The notes: generated by a model not told the origin, from the sequence alone. A stretch of DNA of 8,119 bases from an uncultured Acidobacteriota bacterium (GCA_937880585.1 CALFMR010000293.1:1-8119); one strand, 5' to 3'; shown: positions 1 to 6,818, numbered from the stretch's first letter. Program-made: numbers and translations.

Positions 1-1434
1 GAACGTGACGTGATCGGTCTGCTCCACCGCTCGCGGGCTGACCATCGTCACGCCGAGATCGGCGAGCGGCGCCGTCCACGCCGCGAAGATCGGTTGAACG
101 GCCGCGCGGCCCTGCGTCCAGATGCCGCGGATGCGACCCGTCCCGTTGTCCAAGTTGAAATACGCCGTCGTCCGCGCGAGATCCGGCGTCGGACGAGTCA
201 GCGTGCCGAGGTGCGTGGCCGCGTAGGCTGCCGATCCGAACAGCCCTTCTTCTTCCCCACCCCACAGCGCCAATCGAATCGTGCGGCGAGGCTGGAGACC
301 GAGTGTCCGGATGATCCGCATCGCCTCCATCATCGCCGAGACGCCCGCGGCGTTGTCGGTCGCGCCCGTCGCCCCCTGCCACGAGTCGAAGTGCGCGCCG
401 AGGATGACGACCTCGTCCGCCTTGTCGCGGCCGGGAATGTCGCCGACGATGTTGAAGCTCTGCGCCGGCGCGGCATCTGCCCAGCGGACGCCGACGTCCA
501 GATCCATCTCGATCGGCACGTCGTGGTCGAGTAGACGCACCATGCGGTTGTACTGCTCGACCGCGATGACGATCTGCGGCAGCGTTCCATTCGGATCGTC
601 GACGTCCGTGCCGTCCTCGGCGACGATCGTGCCGCCATCGGTGCGCTGCACGCGCCACGAGAGATTGCTGCCGCCGTCGGCGAGATCGCCGTTCGGACCG
701 CGATCGATCAGCGCGACGACGCCCTCGTCCTTGTAGAACTGCAGCAGGTTGAACGGACGCGCGGCAGGACGCGTCGATGGCGCGGTCGTCGCCGGTGCGG
801 CAATCGGCGGCGTCTCGACGGTCCGCGGCGCGGGCGGTTCGGGCGTCATCGCTTCGCGCGCCCACTTGCCGTCTTGATCCGCATAACGAACGACGAGGCC
901 GTCGCCGTGCTCGAGCATGCGCACGGCACGCGCCGGCTCGGTGAGCACGATCGCGCCGCGGAGCGTGCCGCGATAGCGGGCGGCATCCGCTGCCGTGTGG
1001 ATGACGGGCCGGACGACGCGCGCGGTGATCGAACCGTTGGTGCCGGGTGTCCATGCTCGCGGGACGCCGATGATCGGCATCACGCGCGGCGACGTCATCG
1101 TCGCGTGAAACGACGTCAGCGACCAGCCGCGACGCGCGGGGAACGGCTCCTCGTGAACGTTGGCGAGCCCCCACGAGCGCAGGCGGGTCATCGCCCACGC
1201 GCCCGCTTCGGCCATTTCGGGCGATCCGTCGAGCCGCGGACCGTAGCGATCCGACAGCCAGAACGCCGTGTCCATCGCCTGCGAACGGTGCAGGCCCTCG
1301 TCGCGGATGCGCGCGATGGCCGCCGTGTCGACGCGCTCGGCCGCTTGCGGCGGCGGCGCCGCCGGCGCGGCAACGACGGTCGTGATTGCCGCAGCGAGCG
1401 TCATCGACAACGACGTGAGCGTGCGAGCGGTCAC
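1..1434 (-). CDS. Secreted M28-family zinc metallopeptidase (carboxypeptidase Q-like), C-terminus cut by window edge
   Basis: Probable exported aminopeptidase or carboxypeptidase of the M28 family with two catalytic metals; it would act on peptides outside the cytoplasm. The 478 residues present start at a GTG. Residues 1-26 look like a signal peptide (Arg4, hydrophobic 11-23, Ala-rich cleavage area), followed by a Pro-rich spacer. Residues about 55-75 (DTAFWLSDRYGPRLDGSP) match the N-terminal segment of carboxypeptidase Q-like enzymes. Residues about 115-315 would be the inserted PA-like domain, carrying a Pro/Ala/Thr-rich stretch at 198-226. The catalytic core follows: GAHFDSW (His348), GATDNAAG (bridging Asp360), WGGEEEGLFGS (base Glu394, ligand Glu395), FNLDNG (Asp429) and TDH (His475). 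All expected ligands are visible, so only the last few dozen residues should be missing. GTG at 1434 is preferred over the in-frame ATG at 1404, which would remove the charged n-region of the signal peptide. The exact substrate cannot be told. Confidence 0.9.
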   Translation of the reverse strand, partial: MTARTLTSLSMTLAAAITTVVAAPAAPPPQAAERVDTAAIARIRDEGLHRSQAMDTAFWLSDRYGPRLDGSPEMAEAGAWAMTRLRSWGLANVHEEPFPARRGWSLTSFHATMTSPRVMPIIGVPRAWTPGTNGSITARVVRPVIHTAADAARYRGTLRGAIVLTEPARAVRMLEHGDGLVVRYADQDGKWAREAMTPEPPAPRTVETPPIAAPATTAPSTRPAARPFNLLQFYKDEGVVALIDRGPNGDLADGGSNLSWRVQRTDGGTIVAEDGTDVDDPNGTLPQIVIAVEQYNRMVRLLDHDVPIEMDLDVGVRWADAAPAQSFNIVGDIPGRDKADEVVILGAHFDSWQGATGATDNAAGVSAMMEAMRIIRTLGLQPRRTIRLALWGGEEEGLFGSAAYAATHLGTLTRPTPDLARTTAYFNLDNGTGRIRGIWTQGRAAVQPIFAAWTAPLADLGVTMVSPRAVEQTDHVTF

Positions 1435-1442
1435 CGCGCGCG

Positions 1443-1448
1443 ATCATA
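1443..1448 (-). promoter_or_regulatory. -10-like element of the M28 peptidase gene
   Basis: On the minus strand the hexamer TATGAT (5 of 6 to TATAAT) ends 8 bases before the GTG start. I see no good -35 at the usual spacing and no Shine-Dalgarno before the GTG. This spacing fits a leaderless or nearly leaderless transcript. It is inferred from sequence only; a hexamer of this kind is uncommon in DNA this GC-rich. Confidence 0.45.
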
Positions 1449-1485
1449 GCAGCCGTGCCCGAGGCGTCGTCGGCCCGACCTCGAC

Positions 1486-1491
1486 TATGAT
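1486..1491 (+). promoter_or_regulatory. -10-like element of the aldo/keto reductase gene
   Basis: TATGAT on the plus strand ends 7 bases before the ATG at 1499, so transcription would be predicted to begin at or next to the start codon. No Shine-Dalgarno is visible in the intergenic region and no convincing -35 lies 16-18 bases upstream. It is the same hexamer as the one serving the divergent peptidase gene 38 bases away. Confidence 0.45.
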
Positions 1492-1498
1492 CGGCGCC

Positions 1499-2464
1499 AT
1501 GCAGACACGTCGATTCGGCAAGTTGGGGTGGCCCGTTTCGGAAGTGGGCTATGGGCTGTGGGGCATGGGCGGATGGTCGGGATCGGACGACGCCGAGTCG
1601 ATTGCCGCGCTGGAGCGCGCCGTCGAGCGCGGCTGCACGTTCTTCGACACGGCGCTGGCCTACGGCGACGGCAAGAGCGAACAGCTCCTCGGCAAGGTCC
1701 TCGCCCGCCATCGCGACAAGTCGCTCGTCGTCGCCACGAAGATCCCGCCGAAGAATCGCAAGTGGCCTGCGTTCCCCGATTACAAGCTGGAAGACGTCTT
1801 CCCCGCCGACTACGTGCGCGAGGCGACCGAGACGAGCCTGAAGAATCTCGGCGTGTCGCAGATCGATTTGCAGCAGTTCCACGTGTGGACCGACGCCTGG
1901 GCGAACGACGAGCGCTGGCAGCGCGCGGTCGACGACCTCAAGCGCGAAAAGCTGGTGCGCGCGTTCGGCATCTCCGTCAACCGCTGGGAGCCGGCCAACG
2001 TGCTGAAGGCCCTGCGCACCGGGCTCGTCGATAGCGTGCAGGTCGTCTACAACCTCTTCGATCAGAACCCCGAGGACGAGCTGTTCCCCCTGTGCCGCGA
2101 ACTGGGCGTGGCCGTCATCGCGCGCGTGCCCTTCGACGAGGGCAGCCTGACCGGGACGCTCACCAAAGACGCCCACTGGCCGGAGGGCGACTGGCGGAAC
2201 CTGTACTTCACGCCGGAGAACCTCGCCGAGACGCTGGAGCACGTCGACCGCGTCAAGCCGGACGTCCCGTCCGGCATGACGCTGCCGGAGCTGGCGCTGC
2301 GGTTCATCCTGGCCTGCCCGGACGTGACGACGGTCATCCCCGGCATGCGGAAGGCGCGGCACGTGGACGCCAATCTGGGCGTCTCCGACGGCCGCGCGCT
2401 GGATCCAGCGCTTCTCGAGCGGCTCCGGCGCCACCGCTGGGTCCGGACCCACGTCATCGTCTGA
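1499..2464 (+). CDS. Aldo/keto reductase
   Basis: A 321-residue NADPH-dependent oxidoreductase of the aldo/keto reductase superfamily, cytosolic (no signal peptide), with a single TIM-barrel domain and normal family length. The N-terminus RRFGKLGWPVSEVGYGLWGM is the usual first strand and loop. The catalytic tetrad is complete: Asp50 in FFDTALAYG, Tyr55, Lys81 in VVATKIPP and His128 in IDLQQFHVW. The segment around 155-165 (AFGISVNRWEP) and the C-terminal ALRFILACPDVTTVIPGMRK (residues 266-285) match the cofactor-binding end of the barrel. The start at 1499 is chosen because family homology begins there; an in-frame ATG at 1487 would add four residues and overlaps the -10-like hexamer. The physiological substrate cannot be predicted, and neighbouring genes give no pathway clue. 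Confidence 0.93.
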   Translation: MQTRRFGKLGWPVSEVGYGLWGMGGWSGSDDAESIAALERAVERGCTFFDTALAYGDGKSEQLLGKVLARHRDKSLVVATKIPPKNRKWPAFPDYKLEDVFPADYVREATETSLKNLGVSQIDLQQFHVWTDAWANDERWQRAVDDLKREKLVRAFGISVNRWEPANVLKALRTGLVDSVQVVYNLFDQNPEDELFPLCRELGVAVIARVPFDEGSLTGTLTKDAHWPEGDWRNLYFTPENLAETLEHVDRVKPDVPSGMTLPELALRFILACPDVTTVIPGMRKARHVDANLGVSDGRALDPALLERLRRHRWVRTHVIV

Positions 2465-2481
2465 GGGCCGACGGGCGGCCC
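2465..2481 (+). terminator. Weak hairpin after the aldo/keto reductase stop codon
   Basis: GGGCCG and CGGCCC form a 6-bp perfect stem around a 5-base loop, starting immediately after the TGA. A run of C rather than T follows, so it is not a canonical intrinsic terminator. It may slow polymerase or protect the 3' end, or be chance in GC-rich DNA. Confidence 0.25.
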
Positions 2482-2516
2482 CCCAGCGGTCGCAGGCCGA
2501 GGCGCGAGGGTTCGCG

Positions 2517-2545
2517 TCGACTCGCCGTGGGCGATGGCGTATAAT
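2517..2545 (+). promoter_or_regulatory. Sigma-70-type promoter of rpmE
   Basis: TCGACT (4 of 6 to TTGACA) and a perfect TATAAT (2540-2545) are separated by exactly 17 bases. The predicted start of transcription near 2552 leaves a leader of about 25 bases that contains the Shine-Dalgarno. This is the best promoter in the window and fits a strongly expressed ribosomal protein gene transcribed separately from the upstream reductase. Confidence 0.8.
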
Positions 2546-2565
2546 CGGGGTTTGCCGTCCTACTG

Positions 2566-2571
2566 AAGGAG
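2566..2571 (+). promoter_or_regulatory. Ribosome binding site of rpmE
   Basis: AAGGAG lies 6 bases before a GTG codon. It fixes the GTG at 2578 as the start of L31, which agrees with the family N-terminus (MKPGIHPKY). It is the only strong Shine-Dalgarno I see before any gene in the window. Confidence 0.85.
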
Positions 2572-2577
2572 CTCGCT

Positions 2578-2859
2578 GTGAAGCCCGGGATTCATCCGAA
2601 GTACGAAGAAATCGAAGTCCGCTGCGCCTGCGGGAACACCTTCACGACGCGGTCGACCAAGTCCGAGCTGCACCTGGAAATCTGCAACCAGTGCCACCCG
2701 TTCTTCACGGGCCGGCAGAAGCTCATCGACACGGAAGGGCGCGTCGAGCGCTTCGTGAAGCGGTTCGGCGCCCAGTCGGCCGAGGGCCGGAAGGCCGCCG
2801 CGAAGGCGACGAAGGCTGCCAAGGCCAGCAAGTCGAAGAAGGACCAGGCGTCCGCCTAA
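2578..2859 (+). CDS. rpmE: 50S ribosomal protein L31, zinc-binding form with basic C-terminal tail
   Basis: Structural protein of the large ribosomal subunit, which in known ribosomes contributes to the bridge with the small subunit. The 93-residue product starts at GTG with MKPGIHPKYEEIEVRCACGN, the L31 signature. Cys16, Cys18, Cys36 and Cys39 form the zinc site, so this is the C+ type (RpmE) and not the zinc-independent YkgM type. HPFFTGRQKLIDTEGRVERF (residues 40-59) completes the conserved core. Residues from about 66 onward are a Lys/Ala/Ser-rich tail, making the protein longer than the common 65-85 residues. The gene has its own promoter and Shine-Dalgarno, and its stop codon is only 11 bases from the stop of the converging exonuclease gene. 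Confidence 0.97.
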   Translation: MKPGIHPKYEEIEVRCACGNTFTTRSTKSELHLEICNQCHPFFTGRQKLIDTEGRVERFVKRFGAQSAEGRKAAAKATKAAKASKSKKDQASA

Positions 2860-2870
2860 GCCCGTTCGCG

Positions 2871-4172
2871 TCAGTTCCCCGTTTCCCAACTCAACTGCCC
2901 GGTGGACCGCTCAATCTTGCGATTGAGGCGGTCCAGCCGGTGTACGGCTTCACGTTCCCCGCGCCCATCCGCACTGCGTCGCAGCACCTCCGCGTAGCGA
3001 CGCGCCGTCGCCACGTCCTTCGATCGATGCTCGTGATGAATGGCGAGCGCCTCGGCCGCCCGCTGCGCCACGACCGCCAACGGCCCGCGCCGTCGTCCTG
3101 CGGTATCGAGCACCGCCTGCCAGCAGACCGCCGCCTCGTCGAACCGCCGTGCGCGGCGGTGCAGCACGGCCAGGTGCGCGAGCGCGTCGCAACGCATCGA
3201 CGGGTCGTCGGTCCTGGCCGCGAGATCGTAGGCCTCGGCCGCGGCGTCCGTCTGCCCCGCCCGCTCGTAGAGCCGTCCGAGCGCCAGCCGTTCCGACGAC
3301 TCGCGGCAGGCCATCGGGCCTTCGCTCGCGAGCCACAGCGCGTGCGACATGAGCGCGGCCAGCGAGACGATGTCGTGCCGATTGTGTTCGAGCACGCCGT
3401 CGATCGCCGTCCGGTCGCCAGACCGAAGGAACTGGAAGTAGCGCGCGGGGATCTCGAATCCAGGAACGTCGCCCACGCGATGGAACCCGAGCACGGCGCC
3501 CTCGAGCGTCGACAGGCTGCAACCCGCGTCGCCGGCCGCTTCGCGCCTGCGCCACAGCCGTCGCGCTGACGGCAACAAATCGAAGTGCGGCACGTCGTCG
3601 GTCGGCACGCGTTCGCGGTGGAACGCCCAGCGCGTCTCCATGAACGGCACGTCGAACGTGCGGCCGTTGTAGGTGACGAGCAGCGACGCCTCGCGGAACA
3701 CGTCAGCGAGCGCCGCGAGCATGGCCTTCTCGCCCGACGGACTGGCGAGAAAGAACTGGCGCACGACGAAGCCGTCTGCATCGAACCAGCCGCAGCCGGC
3801 GAGAAAGGCGATCGTCCCCGCGCCGCCGCTGAGCCCTGTCGTCTCGATGTCGAAGAAGACGACGCGGCGCGCCCAGTCGGCCGACGAGGCCACGCTCGGA
3901 TCGAAGAGGTGCAGCGGTGCATCGGGCACCGGCGCGTACGCGTCGATCGCGCGGCGGCCATGCGAACGATGCGCGGCGTACCGCTCGTCGATCACGACGC
4001 ACGCCTCATCGCCACTGATCGAACGTCCCCACGTATTGTCGTCGGCATGTGGCCGATCGGTCACGCCAGCGACGTCCGGGACGTAGGTCAGCTCTCGCGG
4101 CGGATCGACCGGCGCGCGCGGCGTGCCGTCGCGCCGGACGATCTCGCGGAGCCGTGACGTCAGATCCCGCAT
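2871..4172 (-). CDS. mrfB: MrfB/YprB-type DEDD exonuclease with C-terminal helical repeats
   Basis: Predicted metal-dependent exonuclease of the RNase H-like YprB family, 433 residues. Motif I is VVFFDIETTGLSGG (Asp108, Glu110), motif II is LVTYNGRTFDVPFMETR (Asp174) and motif III is EHNRHDIVSLAAL (His263, Asp267). Residues about 200-260 hold the conserved LSTLEGAVLGF and EIPARYFQFLRSGD segments typical of the family. Residues 290-420 are an Arg/Ala-rich helical region with TPR-like units (ALGRLYERAGQTDAAAEAYD at 297-316; LAHLAVLHRRARRFDEAAVC at 331-350), as in MrfB. It lies 13 bases after the helicase stop with no Shine-Dalgarno, suggesting translational coupling. In B. subtilis MrfB works with MrfA in repair of mitomycin C lesions; that role here is inferred from domain content and synteny. 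The last codons carry a strong hairpin. The symbol is assigned by homology, not by experiment. Confidence 0.88.
   Translation of the reverse strand: MRDLTSRLREIVRRDGTPRAPVDPPRELTYVPDVAGVTDRPHADDNTWGRSISGDEACVVIDERYAAHRSHGRRAIDAYAPVPDAPLHLFDPSVASSADWARRVVFFDIETTGLSGGAGTIAFLAGCGWFDADGFVVRQFFLASPSGEKAMLAALADVFREASLLVTYNGRTFDVPFMETRWAFHRERVPTDDVPHFDLLPSARRLWRRREAAGDAGCSLSTLEGAVLGFHRVGDVPGFEIPARYFQFLRSGDRTAIDGVLEHNRHDIVSLAALMSHALWLASEGPMACRESSERLALGRLYERAGQTDAAAEAYDLAARTDDPSMRCDALAHLAVLHRRARRFDEAAVCWQAVLDTAGRRRGPLAVVAQRAAEALAIHHEHRSKDVATARRYAEVLRRSADGRGEREAVHRLDRLNRKIERSTGQLSWETGN
2899..2940. repeat. 18-bp bulged inverted repeat at the rpmE/mrfB convergent junction
   Basis: The left arm is built of CCGG, TGGACCG and CTCAATC (2899-2916) and the right arm of GATTGAG, CGGTCCA and CCGG (2921-2940). 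The 18 pairs are interrupted only by single unpaired G residues at 2928 and 2936. The plus-strand loop is TTGC; on the minus strand it reads GCAA closed by C-G, a GNRA tetraloop. It begins 39 bases after the rpmE stop and lies within the last codons of the exonuclease gene. No T-tract follows on either strand, so a terminator or 3'-end stabiliser role is inferred from position and stem strength only. Confidence 0.7.
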
Positions 4173-4185
4173 GGCCGAACGTGAT

Positions 4186-6780
4186 TCACGCCGCCGCGCG
4201 CGCGGCGACGAGGCAATCGAGCAGGCGCGACGCCACGGCCTTGGCTAGCGGCCCCGTCGCGCCCTCGGGCCCGACGCAGGACGGACAGCCCGACTCGCAC
4301 GGACAGCCGCTGATGAGCTCGCGCGTGCGATCGAGCAGCGCCGCGTGCATCGCGAAGAGCGGCTCGCTCAGACCGATGCCGCCCGGGTAGTTGTCGTAGA
4401 GAAAGATCGACGGTTCGGCCGACAGTTCCGTTTCGGATGCGCGCGAGGCCAATCCGCCCATCCGCGACGCGCCTTCCAGGCTGACCCCGTCCACCGACAG
4501 GCCGAGATCGTGACCGTCGCACATGAGCAGCAACGGCGCCACGTGATGCATCGCGTACGCGAGACCGACGACGCCATCGCGCCGATCGGCCGTGTCGTAC
4601 GGCAGCGCGGCCATCGTGTGGGCGGGAATCGTCAGCCAGTAGGCCGTCGTGTGCATCTGCTGCTCGGGCAGATCCAGCTCGCCCGATCCGACGTTCTCGT
4701 TCGTGTAGAACTTGATCTTCTTGAAGCCGACGACGCGCGACACGACGTGGACTTCACCATGACACGACACGCCCGCATCGTCGTCGGCCCGTGCCGTCGA
4801 GTGCAGGTCTTCCTGCGACACGCCGGGACTGTCGGCCAGCGCGGGTGGAATGTCGAGATCGGGAACCTCGCCGCGCGCGTCGTTCTCCAGCCCGGCCGCG
4901 AGGGCCGCGACGTCGGGCGGGGCCGGCGCGCCGGCCGCCAATCCGTCCGTGCGCTCGAACGTGTCGAGCACGGTCACCTTCGTGTAGGTGATCGCGTCGG
5001 TGTAGTAGTCGCAGTCCACGCGGCGCACGAACGCCTTGCGGTTGTCGAAGTCGAAGCGCTCGACCTGGAACAGGCGTCCTTCGACGATGTAGATCGCCTT
5101 CTCGTGCAGCGTCGAGGGTCCGCTCGCAAAGTCCGTTTCGCCGATCACCTGCTCGCCGTCGGTCGTGTCGACGACGACGAAGTTGTCGGAGGAGACGGAT
5201 CGGAGGCTCACCGCGTCGGCTGGATACGATTCGTGCGTCCACTGCCACTGGCCGTCGACCGAGTGGACGAAGCCTTCCTCGCTCAGGATCGACAGGATTT
5301 CCTGCACGTTCAGCGTGCCGAACATCTCGGTCGTCGTGAACGGCAGCTCGAACGCGGCGCACTTCACGTGGTCGAGCAGGATGTGCAGGTTGTCGGGATT
5401 GACGAGCGCGTGCTCGGGCGAGGCGCCGAAGAAGAAGTCCGGGTTGCGCGCGAGGAACTGATCGATGGGCGCGCTCGACGTGACGAGCACGGCCGCCGAC
5501 CGTCCGCTGCGCCGGCCGGCGCGGCCCGCGCGCTGCCACGTCGACGCGATCGTGCCCGGATAACCCGCCAGCACGGCCACGTCCAGCGCGCCGATGTCGA
5601 TGCCGAGCTCGAGCGCGTTGGTCGAGACGACGCACCGCACTTCGCCCGTGCGCAGGCCGCGCTCGATCTCTCGTCGCCGCATCGGCAGGTAGCCACCGCG
5701 ATAACCGCGGATCACGTCCGCCGCGCCCGGCGGGCCCTGGAACGCATCCTTCAAGTACGTCGTCAACACCTCGGTCGACAGCCGGCTCTGCGCGAAGACG
5801 ATGAGCTGCAGACCGCGCTTGAGGAACTCGATCGCGACGCGGCGCGTTTCGGCCAGATACGACCGGCGAATCCCGAGCTCGCGGTTGACGACCGGCGGGT
5901 TGACGAAAATGAAGTACTTCTCGCCGCGCGGCGCGCCGCTCTTGTCCACGAGCTCGACCGGCTCGCCGATGAGCCGTTCGGCCAGCTCGCGCGGATTGGC
6001 AATCGTCGCCGACGAGCAGATGAACGTCGGCGAGGCGCCGTAGTGCGCCGCCACGCGGTGCAGGCGGCGGAGGATGTTCGCCAGGTGGCTGCCGAACACG
6101 CCGCGATAGGCGTGCAGCTCGTCGATCACGACGTACTGCAGGTTCTCGAAGAGCTTCGCCCAGCGGGGATGGTGCGGCAGGATCCCCGCGTGCAGCATGT
6201 CCGGGTTGCTCAGGACGACGTGCGCGCGGGCGCGAATCGCGCGCCGCGCGTCCTGCGGCGTGTCGCCGTCGTAGGTGAACACACCGACCTCTCCGCCGCC
6301 TTCCGCGCCGACGAGCTGCGCCATCTGGTGCAGCTCGGCCAGCTGATCCTGCGCGAGGGCCTTGGTCGGAAAGAGATACAGCGCGCGCGCCGATCGATCC
6401 GTCAGGATGCGCTGCAGGACCGGCAGGTTGTAGCAGAGCGTCTTGCCCGACGCGGTCGGCGTGACGGCCACGACGTTCCGCCCGGCGAGCGCGTGGGCGA
6501 TGGCTTCGGCCTGGTGCGTGTAGAGCTGGTCGATGCCGCGCGCGTGGAGCGCACGCTTTAGGCGCGGATCGATCGCGTCGGGAAACGGCGCGTACGCAGC
6601 CTCCACCGCTTCCAGCTTCCGCACGGCCGCGATGTGCGGGTCATCGTCGACGACGCCCTGGCGGGCGACACCGAGCTCCGCGCCGGACCGCCGCGCACGC
6701 TCGTACTCGCCGAGCATGCGCGAGAGCGCCGCGTCCAGCGACTGATCCTTGTTGGCCGTGAGCGCGGGAAGACTCGTCAA
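4186..6780 (-). CDS. mrfA: MrfA/YprA-type DExH-box DNA helicase with DUF1998/MZB zinc-binding domain
   Basis: An 864-residue superfamily 2 helicase, cytosolic. The helicase core is complete: LYTHQAEAI (86-94), Walker A PTASGKT (Lys113), LYLFPTKALAQDQ (134-146), DELH box (Asp220-His223), SSAT (256-259), LIVFAQSR (326-333), VVSTNALELGIDIG (384-397) and arginine-finger motif QRAGRAGR (416-423). The C-terminal domain ends with SGCPCESGCPSC, where Cys826, Cys828, Cys832 and Cys835 form the zinc cluster of the MrfA family. Residues about 611-672 are an acidic, Pro/Ala/Asp-rich stretch that looks like a linker insertion before GEVHVVSRVVGFKKIKFYT. It heads an operon with the exonuclease gene, the order found for B. 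subtilis yprA-yprB. The start is uncertain: TTG at 6780 is the most upstream in-frame choice; the first ATG (6717) would drop 21 residues. General ATP-dependent helicase identity is secure; the repair role is inferred. Confidence 0.92.
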   Translation of the reverse strand: MTSLPALTANKDQSLDAALSRMLGEYERARRSGAELGVARQGVVDDDPHIAAVRKLEAVEAAYAPFPDAIDPRLKRALHARGIDQLYTHQAEAIAHALAGRNVVAVTPTASGKTLCYNLPVLQRILTDRSARALYLFPTKALAQDQLAELHQMAQLVGAEGGGEVGVFTYDGDTPQDARRAIRARAHVVLSNPDMLHAGILPHHPRWAKLFENLQYVVIDELHAYRGVFGSHLANILRRLHRVAAHYGASPTFICSSATIANPRELAERLIGEPVELVDKSGAPRGEKYFIFVNPPVVNRELGIRRSYLAETRRVAIEFLKRGLQLIVFAQSRLSTEVLTTYLKDAFQGPPGAADVIRGYRGGYLPMRRREIERGLRTGEVRCVVSTNALELGIDIGALDVAVLAGYPGTIASTWQRAGRAGRRSGRSAAVLVTSSAPIDQFLARNPDFFFGASPEHALVNPDNLHILLDHVKCAAFELPFTTTEMFGTLNVQEILSILSEEGFVHSVDGQWQWTHESYPADAVSLRSVSSDNFVVVDTTDGEQVIGETDFASGPSTLHEKAIYIVEGRLFQVERFDFDNRKAFVRRVDCDYYTDAITYTKVTVLDTFERTDGLAAGAPAPPDVAALAAGLENDARGEVPDLDIPPALADSPGVSQEDLHSTARADDDAGVSCHGEVHVVSRVVGFKKIKFYTNENVGSGELDLPEQQMHTTAYWLTIPAHTMAALPYDTADRRDGVVGLAYAMHHVAPLLLMCDGHDLGLSVDGVSLEGASRMGGLASRASETELSAEPSIFLYDNYPGGIGLSEPLFAMHAALLDRTRELISGCPCESGCPSCVGPEGATGPLAKAVASRLLDCLVAARAAA

Positions 6781-6789
6781 CGCCCTCGC

Positions 6790-6818
6790 ATCGTAGCAAC
6801 GCGGACCGAGGCGATCAA
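6790..6818 (-). promoter_or_regulatory. Candidate promoter of the helicase-exonuclease operon
   Basis: On the minus strand TTGATC (6813-6818, 4 of 6) and TACGAT (6790-6795, 4 of 6) are exactly 17 bases apart. The -10 ends 9 bases before the TTG start, so the transcript would have almost no leader if TTG is used, or about 65 bases if the ATG at 6717 is used. It occupies most of the 53-bp gap after the VWFA-related gene, suggesting the repair operon is transcribed separately from that gene. I see no SOS-type operator in this short gap. Confidence 0.5.

Noticed and set aside
1268..1498. N-terminal extension of the aldo/keto reductase from an ATG at 1268
   Set aside because: The extra 77 residues are antisense to the peptidase signal region, have no homology-like pattern, and precede the normal family N-terminus. 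The start is placed at 1499.
2691..3569. A 292-codon plus-strand open frame spanning the end of rpmE and the exonuclease gene
   Set aside because: It overlaps two well-supported genes in other frames and its product is an Arg-rich low-information sequence.
4345..6561. A 738-codon open frame on the plus strand, antisense to the helicase gene
   Set aside because: The translation is Arg/Val/Asp/Gly-rich with no recognisable domain, while the opposite strand encodes a full set of helicase motifs. Long antisense open frames are expected in GC-rich genes.
2871..6780. Phage-defence island built on the helicase-nuclease pair
   Set aside because: The domains match the MrfA/MrfB repair type closely. 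There is no integrase, methyltransferase, toxin or other defence partner beside them, and base composition does not differ from the neighbours.
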